From NCBI RefSeq assembly GCF_049257235.1, contig NZ_JBMMUF010000003.1:1-64000 (forward strand): a DNA stretch of 64,000 nt, read 5' to 3'. The DNA comes from Pseudoalteromonas sp049257235 (GTDB lineage Bacteria > Pseudomonadota > Gammaproteobacteria > Enterobacterales > Alteromonadaceae). A program made the position numbers and the translations under genes. Shown piece by piece: positions 14,036 to 23,853 of this stretch (positions within the stretch are counted from its first letter, which is position 1; each line of letters opens with the position of its first letter). Under the pieces are notes generated by a model that saw only the letters and a program-made list of their open reading frames with translations, was not told the origin of the DNA and did not search any database.

Positions 14036-16650
14036 TGAAATTCACAAAACTCGCAGCAAGCATTGCACTGGCTACGCTTTCAGCTGGTGCATTAGCAGGT
14101 GGTCCACTATACATCCACGAAGACACGATGCAGCCATACAAATGGGACACCTCAAATGGTCCGATCCCTGTTTGGACTGACGGCGGCAAACTAATTAAAG
14201 ATAAAAATGGCAACGACGTTCAATCATTCACCGTGCTAGAAAAAGGCACAACATTCAATCGTGATATCACATTGCCAGACGGTACAGTACTGCCAAAGTA
14301 CGTAGCACTAGATCGCGACTATACATTTTTAACAATCGCTCAGGCTAATGCTGTAACCGCAGATGCTATAGCACAATGGTCAAATGTTGAAACATCAACG
14401 CTTGATATGACTATTGCTGGTACGATTGAAAGCCAAACGGGTATCGCTGATGTAAACGCATCAAACGTAGATCAAATCTATGGCGCTGAAAACGGTTACG
14501 GTTTTTGGGTGAACTACGACACCGATGGCGCGATTTTAGAAGAGTTCTTCGGTATTCCTCGTAGCCAAGTTCTGGGTATCGCATTCCCTGAGTGGGCGAA
14601 TGAAGAAACAGGTGAAATCCTTGAAGCTACCGCACTAATGAACGGTTGGTACATCGATATCAATGACACCGAAGGCAAAATGGTTCAGGGCGTATTTACC
14701 CACGAATTCGGTCACGCAATGAACATGTCTCACTCTCAAGCTAACGGCCACTTCACCTACATCGCAAGACCATGGTCACCTGCGTACGATGGTGTTCCTG
14801 GTTGTCCTAGCACAACAACGTACACTGGCCGCAATCAAGCTCCAGCTGACGGCATCGAAACCATGTTCCCTTTCATCAACGTGCGTGGTAACGAAGGTAT
14901 TGAGCAAGGCACAGTAAACGTTCGTGACGACATCGTAAATATTTCAGACCTGTACCCAACAGCTGATTACAAAACCACTTACGGTAGCATTAAAGGTAAG
15001 CTGTACACCAAAGAAGGTGTTGAATATTCAGGTATGAATATGATTGCACGTAACTTGGATAACCCAATGTACGATGTAATTACACAGCAATCTGGTAACA
15101 TGACCCAAGGTCTAATTGGTCCTGATGGTTCATTTACTATCAATGGTCTCACTCCAGGTGGTCGCTACGCTCTATATATGGAACCGATCCGTGCGGGCGG
15201 TTACCCAACTTCACCCACAGCCCTGTTATCTGAATCTGAGTACTGGAATGCTAACGAAAGCACTTCTCCAGCAACGGATAACGCGTGTGACCTAACTGAA
15301 ATTGTTGTCGCTGGCGGTGAAACTAAAGAAGTTGAAATGTACTTCAACGGTTATACCGACGGTATTCAGTACACGCCGCTTATTCAAGCATTTGTTACTG
15401 AACACGCTAAGAACGGTAAAAAAGCACTGGGTGTAACCGGTGGTGGTCTACCTTTCCTTTATGACAGTGTTCAAAACACATTTACTACAATGGTTGGCGA
15501 TGATGGCCTACCAAACCTTAGCTCAACCACTGCAGCAATGAACAAAACAGCAACCAAAGCAGCTGTTATCGCAGACATGGACAACGATGGCGTTGGCCAA
15601 GGTGCTGTGTGGGACCTTCGCTCAGGTAAATTAACCGCTCTTGAAGACCCAAGTAACGGTACGTGTACGTTATCAAGCCAGCAAGGTATTAGCTCTCACT
15701 CAATTTGGGATATGGATGCTGAAGGTAAACATATTGTCGGTACGTATCGCCAACCTAACGATGGCACACATGAGTGTGAAATCGGCCGAGGTGCGGCTTC
15801 GTACGGTGTACCAGCAGTATGGGATACTGGCTCAGGTAAAGTAACGCCTATTGTTGATGGTATAGAGTTTGTTCCAGCTCGTTACGGCTCTCGTCAAGAA
15901 GTACTAATCAATGGCGAGCGCATTGAAGCATGGTTACGTGCAGATGCTATCTCAGGTGAAGGCAATGTCATTGTGGGTACTGGTAACTCTCAAGGCCTTG
16001 TAGCTTGGGTTGATGGTGAACTACACGACATCAATACTATGTTTGGCGCACGTGACAGATCTGTAATGAGCCATGATGGTGAGCACGTTGTGTTTAATAC
16101 AATGGTGGGCGAAGGCCGCTACCGTAAGTACGACGGCGTGAAAATGTGGAATACAACTACCGATGAAGTTGTAGATTTAGGTAGCATGCGCTGGTGTGAT
16201 GATATTCCATACGTCCAACGCTTTGTAAACTACTGTGAAGCACCATATAACCTAAGCCATGAATACATTGCATCGATTGTGGGTGTTCCTAGCATGCTTC
16301 CTCTTGATGCAAACGAAGACTTGTCAGTATTCACAGCACGCTACAATGGCGGCAGTGCCATCTACATGGAAGGTCTAGGCTGGATGACTGCTAGCGAATT
16401 CTTTGCTCGCCAAGGCGTTGTTGAAGCGAAAAACCTACTAACAGATAACTGGTTCGCAATGAGCGGCAATGGTTCAGAAATGATGGCTGGTTTAGCGGGT
16501 GCAATCGTCAGTATCGAAATCGATGCAAACAAAGCTTTTGTTTGTAAAGATGGTACTAACCAAGAGCTGAGCTTCCCTAAACAAGTAATCGCAGCAGTAA
16601 AAGCGGGCGCTGAGTTCGGTCGCTGTGAGCACTTAGAAGATAAATACTAA
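14035..16650 (+). CDS. Secreted zinc metalloprotease, metzincin type
   Basis: An 871-residue exported protein with signal peptide MKFTKLAASIALATLSAGALA. The zinc site HEFGHAMNMSHS (residues 223-234, ligands His223, His227 and His233) is the extended metzincin motif, and TMFPF about 50 residues later may be the Met-turn. After the catalytic domain, a carboxypeptidase-regulatory-like beta domain (YGSIKGKLYTKEGVEYSG to ARNLDNP, about 320-400) precedes a long C-terminal region with beta-propeller-like repeats (VWDLRSGKL, VWDTGSGKV, MWNTTTDEV). Its partner gene lies just upstream with overlapping codons. The substrate is unknown; a role in nutrient protein breakdown is likely. Confidence 0.8.
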   Translation: MKFTKLAASIALATLSAGALAGGPLYIHEDTMQPYKWDTSNGPIPVWTDGGKLIKDKNGNDVQSFTVLEKGTTFNRDITLPDGTVLPKYVALDRDYTFLTIAQANAVTADAIAQWSNVETSTLDMTIAGTIESQTGIADVNASNVDQIYGAENGYGFWVNYDTDGAILEEFFGIPRSQVLGIAFPEWANEETGEILEATALMNGWYIDINDTEGKMVQGVFTHEFGHAMNMSHSQANGHFTYIARPWSPAYDGVPGCPSTTTYTGRNQAPADGIETMFPFINVRGNEGIEQGTVNVRDDIVNISDLYPTADYKTTYGSIKGKLYTKEGVEYSGMNMIARNLDNPMYDVITQQSGNMTQGLIGPDGSFTINGLTPGGRYALYMEPIRAGGYPTSPTALLSESEYWNANESTSPATDNACDLTEIVVAGGETKEVEMYFNGYTDGIQYTPLIQAFVTEHAKNGKKALGVTGGGLPFLYDSVQNTFTTMVGDDGLPNLSSTTAAMNKTATKAAVIADMDNDGVGQGAVWDLRSGKLTALEDPSNGTCTLSSQQGISSHSIWDMDAEGKHIVGTYRQPNDGTHECEIGRGAASYGVPAVWDTGSGKVTPIVDGIEFVPARYGSRQEVLINGERIEAWLRADAISGEGNVIVGTGNSQGLVAWVDGELHDINTMFGARDRSVMSHDGEHVVFNTMVGEGRYRKYDGVKMWNTTTDEVVDLGSMRWCDDIPYVQRFVNYCEAPYNLSHEYIASIVGVPSMLPLDANEDLSVFTARYNGGSAIYMEGLGWMTASEFFARQGVVEAKNLLTDNWFAMSGNGSEMMAGLAGAIVSIEIDANKAFVCKDGTNQELSFPKQVIAAVKAGAEFGRCEHLEDKY

Positions 16651-16676
16651 TAGCTCTCCTATTTGTTGTTAACTTT

Positions 16677-16702
16677 AAAGGCCCGTTATCGGGCCTTTTT
16701 TC
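16677..16702 (+). terminator. Terminator of the metalloprotease operon
   Basis: AAAGGCCCG (16677-16685) and CGGGCCTTT (16690-16698) form a perfect stem with a TTAT loop, followed by TTT. Confidence 0.85.
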
Positions 16703-16802
16703 GTTTAAACAATCACTTACCCGAGTCAAAATTTTGCGTTCACCTGAACATTCCCTACTTTTGGTAATTTTCCCTTTGCAAACACCTTTTTTGTTGCTAC
16801 TT

Positions 16803-16840
16803 TGTTAAATACTTGAAAATATCAAGTGTAGTATTTAACA
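16803..16840. promoter_or_regulatory. Nested inverted repeat upstream of the GH16 gene
   Basis: TGTTAAATAC (16803-16812) and GTATTTAACA (16831-16840) are perfect 10-bp arms; inside them ACTTGA (16811-16816) pairs with TCAAGT (16822-16827). The structure could be a second regulator site or a cruciform. There is no T-run and no gene directly upstream, so it is not a normal terminator. Confidence 0.5.
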
Positions 16841-16878
16841 GGACTCAGCCATAAGCTTTATGTGCTTTTTTTATGGAG

Positions 16879-16902
16879 AAAAATGTAAGCGCTTACATTT
16901 TT
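16879..16902. promoter_or_regulatory. 24-bp perfect palindrome, LacI-family type operator
   Basis: The core TGTAAGCGCTTACA at 16884-16897 extends on both sides with A- and T-runs to a perfect 24-bp palindrome. Even-length palindromes with a central CG are typical of LacI/GalR-family sites in sugar regulons. It lies 59 bp before the GH16 start, where a repressor would block transcription until the sugar is present. The regulator gene is not in the window. Confidence 0.75.
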
Positions 16903-16961
16903 GATTTCATAATCGAATTGAGGGATCTCCTACAAGAACAACGCTGTGAGAGAAACACACT

Positions 16962-18863
16962 ATGCAGAAAACAAAAGCAACAACACTCACTGCCACCAGC
17001 TTGGCAATCAGTGCATTATTTACAGCCTCAGGTAGCTTTGCACAAAGTTGCCAAAACCCAACCCCTGTATGGGCCGACGAATTCGATGGCAATTCACTAG
17101 ATACCTCAAAATGGGAGATCATGCTTGGTGATGGCTGTAGTTACGGAATTTGTGGCTGGGGTAACAATGAGCTGCAGTCATATCAGGCCGACAACGTTGG
17201 CGTTGCAAATGGCGTTTTAACGATCACGGCTAAAAAGCAGCGTGTACAAGCAAAACAATACACGTCAGGTCGTATCCGTACTGCAAACATGCCTAACGGC
17301 GGTGAATGGACAAATGGCCGCTTTGAAGCACGAATTAAATTACCAAATGGCACAGGCATGTGGCCTGCGTTTTGGATGCTACCAACCGATCCAGCAGTAG
17401 GTTGGCCGCAAAGTGGTGAAATCGATATCCTCGAAGCGACTGGTCAAGCTGATATGATTGCCTTTGGTACCATTCACTATGGTCAACCTTATCCAGACAA
17501 CGAATGGACCAGTGGTCGCATCATTAAACAACCTGACGCATGGTCTGACGGCTTCCACGAATATGCAATTGAATGGGAACCCAACGAAATTCGCTGGTAT
17601 GTGGATGACATCCTTTATTCAGTAAAACGCCCAAGTGATTTAAGCGACGAAGCCTATTGGACGTTCGAACAGAATAAATACCACTTCCTACTTAACCTAG
17701 CTGTTGGCGGTAGCATTGGTGGTGCGGTTGATAACAGCATGCTGCCACAAACCATGGAAGTTGACTACGTGCGTGTATATGACTTTGGTCAGCCATCATT
17801 AACAGGTGAACATATTGTTGAGCCCAACAGCAGCGCAACGTATACCATCATTGATGAAGCGGGTACAGGTTCAAGTTACAGCTGGACAACTCCCACAGGT
17901 GATACGTCAACAGGTAACTCAATCACCGTTAACTGGGGCACCCAAAGTGGTGCAGTGAGTGCAACCATCAACAATAGCTGCGGCACTTCAACCGTTGCCA
18001 TGGATGTGCATGTCGCGCCAGTGCAACAATCAGAGGTGGTATTTGATGATTTTGAAGGTCCTGAATCAGTCACCTACAGCCAATGGACAGGTACATTCAC
18101 TCAAAGCATTGCCAACCCAGCCCCTGATGCTGTTAATGATTCAGCAAACGTTGCTGAGTACGTTCGCGACGCGGGCTCACAGTGGGATGTAATTGCAGCG
18201 GATACGACTGATATCGTCACTGCTGCGCCATTTATAACAGGCGACAAAGCCTTTTATTTAGATGTACTGACCTCTGCCCCTATTGGTACAGAAATCCTTG
18301 TGCAACTTGAAAATAGCAGTACTGCAACAGCAACGAACTACCCAACGGGTCGTCACTCTAAATATGTTGCACACACTACTTCGGATTCAGGTTGGCAACG
18401 TCTTAAATTCAAACTGGAAGATAGAATCGACGGTATGACCACAGATCTCGACGTAGACAGTGTGATTGTACTGATTGACCCTAACAGCTTTAACGGTGAC
18501 ACCTACTTCCTAGATAACTTCGCTATCTACGCAAAAGGTGGCTCACAACAAGAAGTTGCGACAGAAATGTATGTAGCGGGTGTAACAACAGGCACCCAAG
18601 GCGCCGGACGAGGACAAAAACTAGGCACAGCAACCGTTACTGTACTAGACAATGTGGGCCAACCAGCTGCTAACGTAACCGTAACAGGCGACTTTTCTGG
18701 CTCTTGGGCAGAATCTGCGAGCGCGGTAACAGATGCTAACGGTCAAGCACAGTTGCAAACCAGCAGTACACTGAGTGGCGGGGTCACTGTGAACTTCTGT
18801 GTTACCAGTATAAATGGAGAGCTAACGCACAACGCGCAAGCGAGTACAGGGTTGTGCCAATAA
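16962..18863 (+). CDS. Secreted GH16 endo-beta-1,3-glucanase (laminarinase-like)
   Basis: A 633-residue exported enzyme with signal peptide ending SGSFAQ. The GH16 domain spans about residues 35-275, with substrate-binding CGWGNNELQSYQ, WPAFWMLP and the catalytic motif GEIDILEATG (nucleophile Glu153, Asp155, acid/base Glu158). The plain E-x-D-x-x-E spacing and the NELQ segment point to laminarinase or related beta-glucanase rather than agarase. Behind it lie a PKD/Ig-like domain (about 280-350), a CBM-like jelly-roll region (about 365-525) and a C-terminal Ig-like domain (about 540-633). Expression is likely controlled by the palindrome at 16879. Confidence 0.85.
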   Translation: MQKTKATTLTATSLAISALFTASGSFAQSCQNPTPVWADEFDGNSLDTSKWEIMLGDGCSYGICGWGNNELQSYQADNVGVANGVLTITAKKQRVQAKQYTSGRIRTANMPNGGEWTNGRFEARIKLPNGTGMWPAFWMLPTDPAVGWPQSGEIDILEATGQADMIAFGTIHYGQPYPDNEWTSGRIIKQPDAWSDGFHEYAIEWEPNEIRWYVDDILYSVKRPSDLSDEAYWTFEQNKYHFLLNLAVGGSIGGAVDNSMLPQTMEVDYVRVYDFGQPSLTGEHIVEPNSSATYTIIDEAGTGSSYSWTTPTGDTSTGNSITVNWGTQSGAVSATINNSCGTSTVAMDVHVAPVQQSEVVFDDFEGPESVTYSQWTGTFTQSIANPAPDAVNDSANVAEYVRDAGSQWDVIAADTTDIVTAAPFITGDKAFYLDVLTSAPIGTEILVQLENSSTATATNYPTGRHSKYVAHTTSDSGWQRLKFKLEDRIDGMTTDLDVDSVIVLIDPNSFNGDTYFLDNFAIYAKGGSQQEVATEMYVAGVTTGTQGAGRGQKLGTATVTVLDNVGQPAANVTVTGDFSGSWAESASAVTDANGQAQLQTSSTLSGGVTVNFCVTSINGELTHNAQASTGLCQ

Positions 18864-18897
18864 CTAATGTAATCCATAAATAACCTTCCCACCCACC

Positions 18898-18927
18898 ATG
18901 TGCCTGCGCTTACGTAGGCACATTTTC
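18898..18927 (+). terminator. Terminator after the GH16 gene
   Basis: ATGTGCCT (18898-18905) pairs with AGGCACAT (18916-18923) and is followed by TTTC. Confidence 0.75.
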
Positions 18928-19124
18928 TTTGTCACTCACCTTTTTAGCATTTAGGTAAATACGCACACTGCCAACATCTCGACTAAGCTTTGAGGACTTA
19001 AACCAATTTTGTTTAATACATGCGCAGAATTGGCATTTTATTCAGTCTAAGTTTTACCGCTGGAACACGCTCGTTTACGTTTTTCTTGAGTGCGTCAACA
19101 GTGATAATGGTTTAAAGAGGCGCC

Positions 19125-20087
19125 ATGAGTGGACACAACCTCTCATATGATGAGAAAGCACGTTTAGAAGCATTACAACTTTTGCAACTGCTCGACACAC
19201 CAGCTGAAGAGCGCTTTGACCGTATTACACGTATCGCTAAACGCATGTTTGGCGTACCAACAGTGCTCATCACTTTGGTTGATGCTGACAGGCTATGGTT
19301 CAAATCAATTCAAGGGCTTGATGTAAAAGAGGCTCCTCGCTCTGAATCCCTGTGTGCATGCGCAATTACCGAAGATGCTCCTTTGGTCGTTGCCAACACT
19401 CTGCAGGACGAGCGATTTGCCCACACACCACTGGTTACCAATTACCCCAATATCCGTTTCTATGCTGGATGTGCACTGCGCGCCCCAAGTAATCACAAAA
19501 TTGGCACCTTATGCCTAATTGATTCCCAGCCCCGTGAAATTTGTGATGAAGATACCGCCATGTTGCAAGAGTTGGCGTCATTAGTTGAACAGGAGTTCAA
19601 AGCAACAACATTAAGCACGATAGACGAGCTTACAAATATTAGTAACCGACGCGGCTTTATGCAGCTAGCACAACAAGCTCTAGCGCACTGTGAACGGGAA
19701 CAGCAAACTGCGTGTCTACTTTTTTTCGACTTGGACGGCTTCAAACAAATTAATGATACCTTAGGACATGCGGTTGGGGATGAAGTACTCATCGCTTTCG
19801 CACAAATTATGAGTCGTTCATTTCGCACCTCAGATGTATTTGCGCGATTAGGTGGTGATGAGTTTGTCGTATTATTGACAAATACTACCGAGAGCGAACT
19901 GCACTATGTACTTGATAGATTGCAACAGGCTGTTGATGCCTACAATAGCAACCATGATCATAAACTAGCCTACAGCTGGGGCTCAACAATGACTGATCAA
20001 GCCCACAGCCTTGATACTCTATTACTGTGTGCTGACAAAAAAATGTATTCGCAAAAAGCACAAAAAAGCAACGACAGTCAAGGTTAA
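19125..20087 (+). CDS. GAF-GGDEF diguanylate cyclase
   Basis: A 320-residue cytoplasmic protein. The N-terminal GAF domain (about residues 20-150) has the common form LQLLDTPAEERFDRITRIA to VLITLVDADRLWFKS. The C-terminal cyclase domain (about 160-318) has the active-site motif RLGGDEF, so it should make c-di-GMP from two GTP. No RxxD inhibitory site is seen just upstream of GGDEF. The start has AAAGAGG before the ATG. It stands alone upstream of gmk. Confidence 0.9.
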   Translation: MSGHNLSYDEKARLEALQLLQLLDTPAEERFDRITRIAKRMFGVPTVLITLVDADRLWFKSIQGLDVKEAPRSESLCACAITEDAPLVVANTLQDERFAHTPLVTNYPNIRFYAGCALRAPSNHKIGTLCLIDSQPREICDEDTAMLQELASLVEQEFKATTLSTIDELTNISNRRGFMQLAQQALAHCEREQQTACLLFFDLDGFKQINDTLGHAVGDEVLIAFAQIMSRSFRTSDVFARLGGDEFVVLLTNTTESELHYVLDRLQQAVDAYNSNHDHKLAYSWGSTMTDQAHSLDTLLLCADKKMYSQKAQKSNDSQG

Positions 20088-20150
20088 CCCGAGCCACTAA
20101 ATCAGCTATACTGTCGCGCTGATTGTTTGGTCCTAATTTAGAGAGATGTC

Positions 20151-20771
20151 ATGAGCCAAGTTCGTGGTAATTTGTTTATCCTGTCCGCCCCGTCAGGTGC
20201 TGGAAAATCAAGCCTTATTAATGCGCTTTTAGAAAAACATACGGATATGCAAGTTTCAGTATCGCACACCACCCGCGCCCCGCGCCCTGGGGAGCAAAAT
20301 GGCGTGCACTATCATTTCGTAACCCCTGAATCGTTCAAGGAACTCATCGCTAATGATGACTTCTTTGAATGGGCGCAAGTATTTGATAACTACTACGGCA
20401 CATCAAAAGCGGCTATTGAGCAACAGCTTGAAAATGGCATAGATGTATTTTTGGATATCGATTGGCAAGGTGCCCGTCAGGTGCGTGACTTAGCCCCAGA
20501 TGTAACCACCATTTTTATTCTGCCACCATCCAAAGATGAGCTGCAAAGCAGATTAACAAACCGCGGCCAAGACTCAGCAGAGGTCATTGCCTCTCGCATG
20601 GAAAAAGCCCAATCTGAGAGCTCTCATTATGACGAGTACGATTATGTTGTGGTGAATGATGACTTCAACACTGCACTCAATGAAATTGAGACCATCGTCA
20701 AGGCAACGCGTTTAAGTTTGAATACCCAAAAAATCAAACACAGCGCACTAATCAGCGAACTATTAAAATAA
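20151..20771 (+). CDS. gmk: Guanylate kinase
   Basis: A 206-residue enzyme that phosphorylates GMP to GDP with ATP. The P-loop SAPSGAGKSSLI (residues 12-23) and the GMP-binding VSHTTRAPRPGEQNGVHYHF are intact, and the length is standard. It opens the classic gmk-rpoZ-spoT group; rpoZ follows after 77 bp, and GAGAGATGTC gives the ribosome binding site. This links nucleotide supply, RNA polymerase and (p)ppGpp turnover in one locus, as in E. coli. Confidence 0.97.
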   Translation: MSQVRGNLFILSAPSGAGKSSLINALLEKHTDMQVSVSHTTRAPRPGEQNGVHYHFVTPESFKELIANDDFFEWAQVFDNYYGTSKAAIEQQLENGIDVFLDIDWQGARQVRDLAPDVTTIFILPPSKDELQSRLTNRGQDSAEVIASRMEKAQSESSHYDEYDYVVVNDDFNTALNEIETIVKATRLSLNTQKIKHSALISELLK

Positions 20772-20848
20772 AACGCTCATGGCCTATTGGCCTAGAGCAG
20801 GTGTTGAAGTAAACTACGCGTTTACAGAACTAAATTTTGGAGTGAAGC

Positions 20849-21124
20849 ATGGCTCGCGTAACTGTTGAAGATGCAGTAGATAAAATTGGCAACCGTTTTG
20901 ACCTGATCCTTGTCGCGGCACGTCGTGCACGCCAGATCGCAGTAGGCGGTAAAGACCCTATGGTTGAGGTGGAAAACGACAAGCCTACGGTTATCGCACT
21001 TCGTGAAATCGAGAGAGGCCACATTACCGCTGATACGCTTGATGCAATTGAGCGCCAAGAGCAACAAAATCAAGAAGCAGCTGAAATGGCTGCGGTAGCT
21101 GCAATTGTTGGTGGTAACCAATAA
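20849..21124 (+). CDS. rpoZ: RNA polymerase omega subunit
   Basis: A 91-residue protein beginning MARVTVEDAVDKIGNRFDLI, the universal omega start, with the conserved RARQIA and NDKPTVIALREIE segments. Omega helps assemble the core by holding beta prime and forms part of one ppGpp site in proteobacterial polymerase. TTTGGAGTG supplies the ribosome binding site. It lies between gmk and spoT. Confidence 0.97.
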   Translation: MARVTVEDAVDKIGNRFDLILVAARRARQIAVGGKDPMVEVENDKPTVIALREIERGHITADTLDAIERQEQQNQEAAEMAAVAAIVGGNQ

Positions 21125-21241
21125 GCATTGCTAGTTGCTCACTAAACGGCTGCAATTTCCTTGTAGCCGTTGGCTTTCCTCTCTTTTCATCGTATATTCA
21201 ATCTTAATTATCAATATCGCCTCGAAGTCTCTGGAGCGTGA

Positions 21242-23347
21242 ATGTACCTATTTGAAGGACTAAAGAAAAAAATCTCTGAGTACCTACCCGCTGACGATGT
21301 AGCGCTGGTGCAAAAAGCCTATGTTGTGGCCAGAGAAGCCCACGAAGGACAATTTCGCTCGAGTGGCGAACCTTACATCACCCACCCTGTCGAAGTAACA
21401 CAAATCCTCGCGAATATGAGGCTCGATCACGAAACCCTCATGGCAGCGTTGATGCATGATGTGATTGAAGACACTGATTTTTCTCAGCAAGACCTCGCCG
21501 ACATCTTTGGCGAAACAGTGGCTGAGTTAGTGGAAGGGGTAAGTAAGCTCGACAAACTCGGCTTTAAAGATCAGCGTGAATTTCAAGCTGAAAACTACCG
21601 CAAAATGATCATGGCGATGACGCAAGACATCCGCGTCATCCTCATTAAACTGGCCGATAGAACGCACAATATGCGTACTTTGGGCGCGTTAAGGCCTGAA
21701 AAGCGCCGCCGTATTGCGCGTGAAACGCTCGACATTTTTGCCCCTATCGCTAACCGCTTAGGTATCCATGATATTAAGAATGAGCTTGAAGATTTAGGTT
21801 TCCAAGCACTCTACCCAATGCGGTATCGCGCATTGAAATCACAGGTTGCCAAGGCGCGCGGAAACCGTAAAGAAATCATCAGTAATATCCAAACTGAGAT
21901 TGAGTCACGCTTAAGCGAAACGGGTATCCAAGCGCAAGTGTCTGGGCGCGAAAAACACCTCTACAGTATCTACCGCAAAATGCTCAACAAAGAACTCATG
22001 TTCAATGAAGTCATGGACATTTACGCATTTCGCATTGTCGTTGATAGCATGGATACCTGTTATCGCGTACTCGGTGTTGCTCACAACCTGTACAAGCCTA
22101 TTGAAACACGCTTTAAAGACTATATTGCCGTGCCAAAAACCAATGGCTATCAATCTTTGCATACCTCGTTGGTAGGCCCACACGGGATCCCTGTGGAAAT
22201 TCAAATTCGCACATTAGATATGGATCACATGGCCGACAAAGGGGTTGCAGCACACTGGATGTATAAAAAATCTGGTGATAATTCAGGGCATACGGCACAA
22301 CAACGCGCCAGACAGTGGATGCAAAGCCTACTCGAGCTGCAACAAAGTGCAGGTTCATCTTTCGAATTTGTTGAGAACGTTAAGACCGATCTATTTCCTG
22401 AAGAAATTTACGTCTTCACCCCAGATGGACGCATTGTTGAGCTCCCTATGGGAGCGACGGCCGTAGACTTTGCCTATGCTGTGCACACTGATGTTGGCAA
22501 CACCTGTGTTGGCGCCCGTGTGAACCGCAAACCTTACCCTTTGAGTAAAGCGCTAGATACAGGGCAAACCATTGAAGTGATTACCAGCTCAGGTGCACAC
22601 CCTAATGCCACCTGGTTGAACTTTATTGTTACCGCTAAAGCGCGCCTTTGCGTGCGTAACTACCTTAAAAACCAACGCCAAGAAGAGGCATTGCAACTCG
22701 GTCGCCGTCTGTTAGATTCAGCTTTGGGTGAGCACAAACTTGATGACTGCACTCAAGAAACCGTGTTGCGTGTACTCGATGAGCATAAAGTCACCACCAT
22801 TGATGAATTACTCATTGAAATTGGCTGTGGCAATATCATGAGCATTCTCGTTGCCAAACGCCTACTGCAAGGCGATGATGCCGATTTAGACGCCCTAGCT
22901 AAATCAGCAAAGGCAGCGATTATTGGTACCGAAGGCATGTTGGTGAATTACTCAAAATGTTGTCGTCCGGTTCCAGGAGATGACATCGTTGCCTACGTAA
23001 GCCAAGGTAAAGGCCTGACTGTGCACCGCCATGAATGTAAGAATATTCGCGGTTGGCAAAACGAATCTTCTAAGTACTTCGTAGTGAAATGGGAAGATAA
23101 GTCGGACAAAGAGTATATCTCAACCCTTAGGGTGGAAATTATTAACCATCAGGGCGCCTTAGCCAAGCTGACTAGCCTCGTCGCATCGACAGGGGCCAAC
23201 ATTGTTGAGCTGGCGACCGATGAAAAAGAAAGTAACCTCTACGTTATAGACCTGGGCGTAACCGTCAAAGACCGTGTTCACGTCGCGAACATCATGCGCC
23301 GCATTCGTGTGATGCCAGATGTACAACGGGTATATCGTAAGAAATAA
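21242..23347 (+). CDS. spoT: Bifunctional (p)ppGpp synthetase/hydrolase SpoT
   Basis: A 701-residue RelA/SpoT homologue with full domain order: HD hydrolase (LMHDVIEDTDFS, about residues 70-85, catalytic HD intact), synthetase (YRVLGVAHNLYKPIETRFKD to NGYQSLHTSL, about 265-305), TGS (about 390-450) and ACT (about 630-701). The intact HD box marks it as SpoT rather than RelA. Position after rpoZ and length are standard. ridA follows after 8 bp, so the two are likely one operon. Confidence 0.96.
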   Translation: MYLFEGLKKKISEYLPADDVALVQKAYVVAREAHEGQFRSSGEPYITHPVEVTQILANMRLDHETLMAALMHDVIEDTDFSQQDLADIFGETVAELVEGVSKLDKLGFKDQREFQAENYRKMIMAMTQDIRVILIKLADRTHNMRTLGALRPEKRRRIARETLDIFAPIANRLGIHDIKNELEDLGFQALYPMRYRALKSQVAKARGNRKEIISNIQTEIESRLSETGIQAQVSGREKHLYSIYRKMLNKELMFNEVMDIYAFRIVVDSMDTCYRVLGVAHNLYKPIETRFKDYIAVPKTNGYQSLHTSLVGPHGIPVEIQIRTLDMDHMADKGVAAHWMYKKSGDNSGHTAQQRARQWMQSLLELQQSAGSSFEFVENVKTDLFPEEIYVFTPDGRIVELPMGATAVDFAYAVHTDVGNTCVGARVNRKPYPLSKALDTGQTIEVITSSGAHPNATWLNFIVTAKARLCVRNYLKNQRQEEALQLGRRLLDSALGEHKLDDCTQETVLRVLDEHKVTTIDELLIEIGCGNIMSILVAKRLLQGDDADLDALAKSAKAAIIGTEGMLVNYSKCCRPVPGDDIVAYVSQGKGLTVHRHECKNIRGWQNESSKYFVVKWEDKSDKEYISTLRVEIINHQGALAKLTSLVASTGANIVELATDEKESNLYVIDLGVTVKDRVHVANIMRRIRVMPDVQRVYRKK

Positions 23348-23355
23348 GGAAAAAC

Positions 23356-23748
23356 ATGAATAAGATCATTATCTCTACCGATGAAGCACCATCAGCAATC
23401 GGTACATATAACCAAGCGGTAAAAGTAGGTACTGCGGTATATTTGTCAGGACAAATTCCTTTGGTGCCAAGCACCATGGAAATGGTGTCGGATGACTTTG
23501 CCGAACAAACACACCAAGTATTCAAGAACTTAACAGCTGTGTGTAAAGCTGCCGGTGGTGAATTACAAGACATGGTCAAGGTAAACATTTTCCTTACTGA
23601 CCTGAGTAATTTCGCCACAGTGAATGAAATTATGAGTCAATACTTCAAGACCCCTTATCCAGCGCGCGCAGCAATCGGGGTTAAAGAGTTACCAAAAGGC
23701 TCTCAGGTTGAAATCGACGGCATCATGGAATTGCCTTCAACCAACTAA
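23356..23748 (+). CDS. ridA: RidA family enamine/imine deaminase
   Basis: A 130-residue YjgF/YER057c/UK114 protein that hydrolyses reactive enamines such as 2-aminoacrylate made by PLP enzymes. It shows GTYNQAVKVGTAVYLSGQIP and the signature PARAAIGVKELPKGSQVEID, including the Arg that binds the carboxylate (PARA). It begins 8 bp behind spoT with AAGGAA as ribosome binding site. A hairpin GGGTAGT/ACTACCC at 23761-23778 without a clear T-run follows. Confidence 0.95.
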   Translation: MNKIIISTDEAPSAIGTYNQAVKVGTAVYLSGQIPLVPSTMEMVSDDFAEQTHQVFKNLTAVCKAAGGELQDMVKVNIFLTDLSNFATVNEIMSQYFKTPYPARAAIGVKELPKGSQVEIDGIMELPSTN

Positions 23749-23853
23749 TGTACCTGTATGGGGTAGTTTTTACTACCCTGCTTCCAATCTCCTTGCAAAT
23801 CTCATAAAGTAGTGTCACGCATATATAAGTCGTGTGCTCGCAAGGAATTATTA

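Noticed and set aside
13938..14213. Minus-strand frame across the partner/metalloprotease junction
   Set aside because: It is a shadow of two signal-peptide-bearing genes with good starts.
23761..23778. GGGTAGT/ACTACCC hairpin after ridA as a terminator
   Set aside because: The stem is short and no T-run follows, so I do not list it as a feature.
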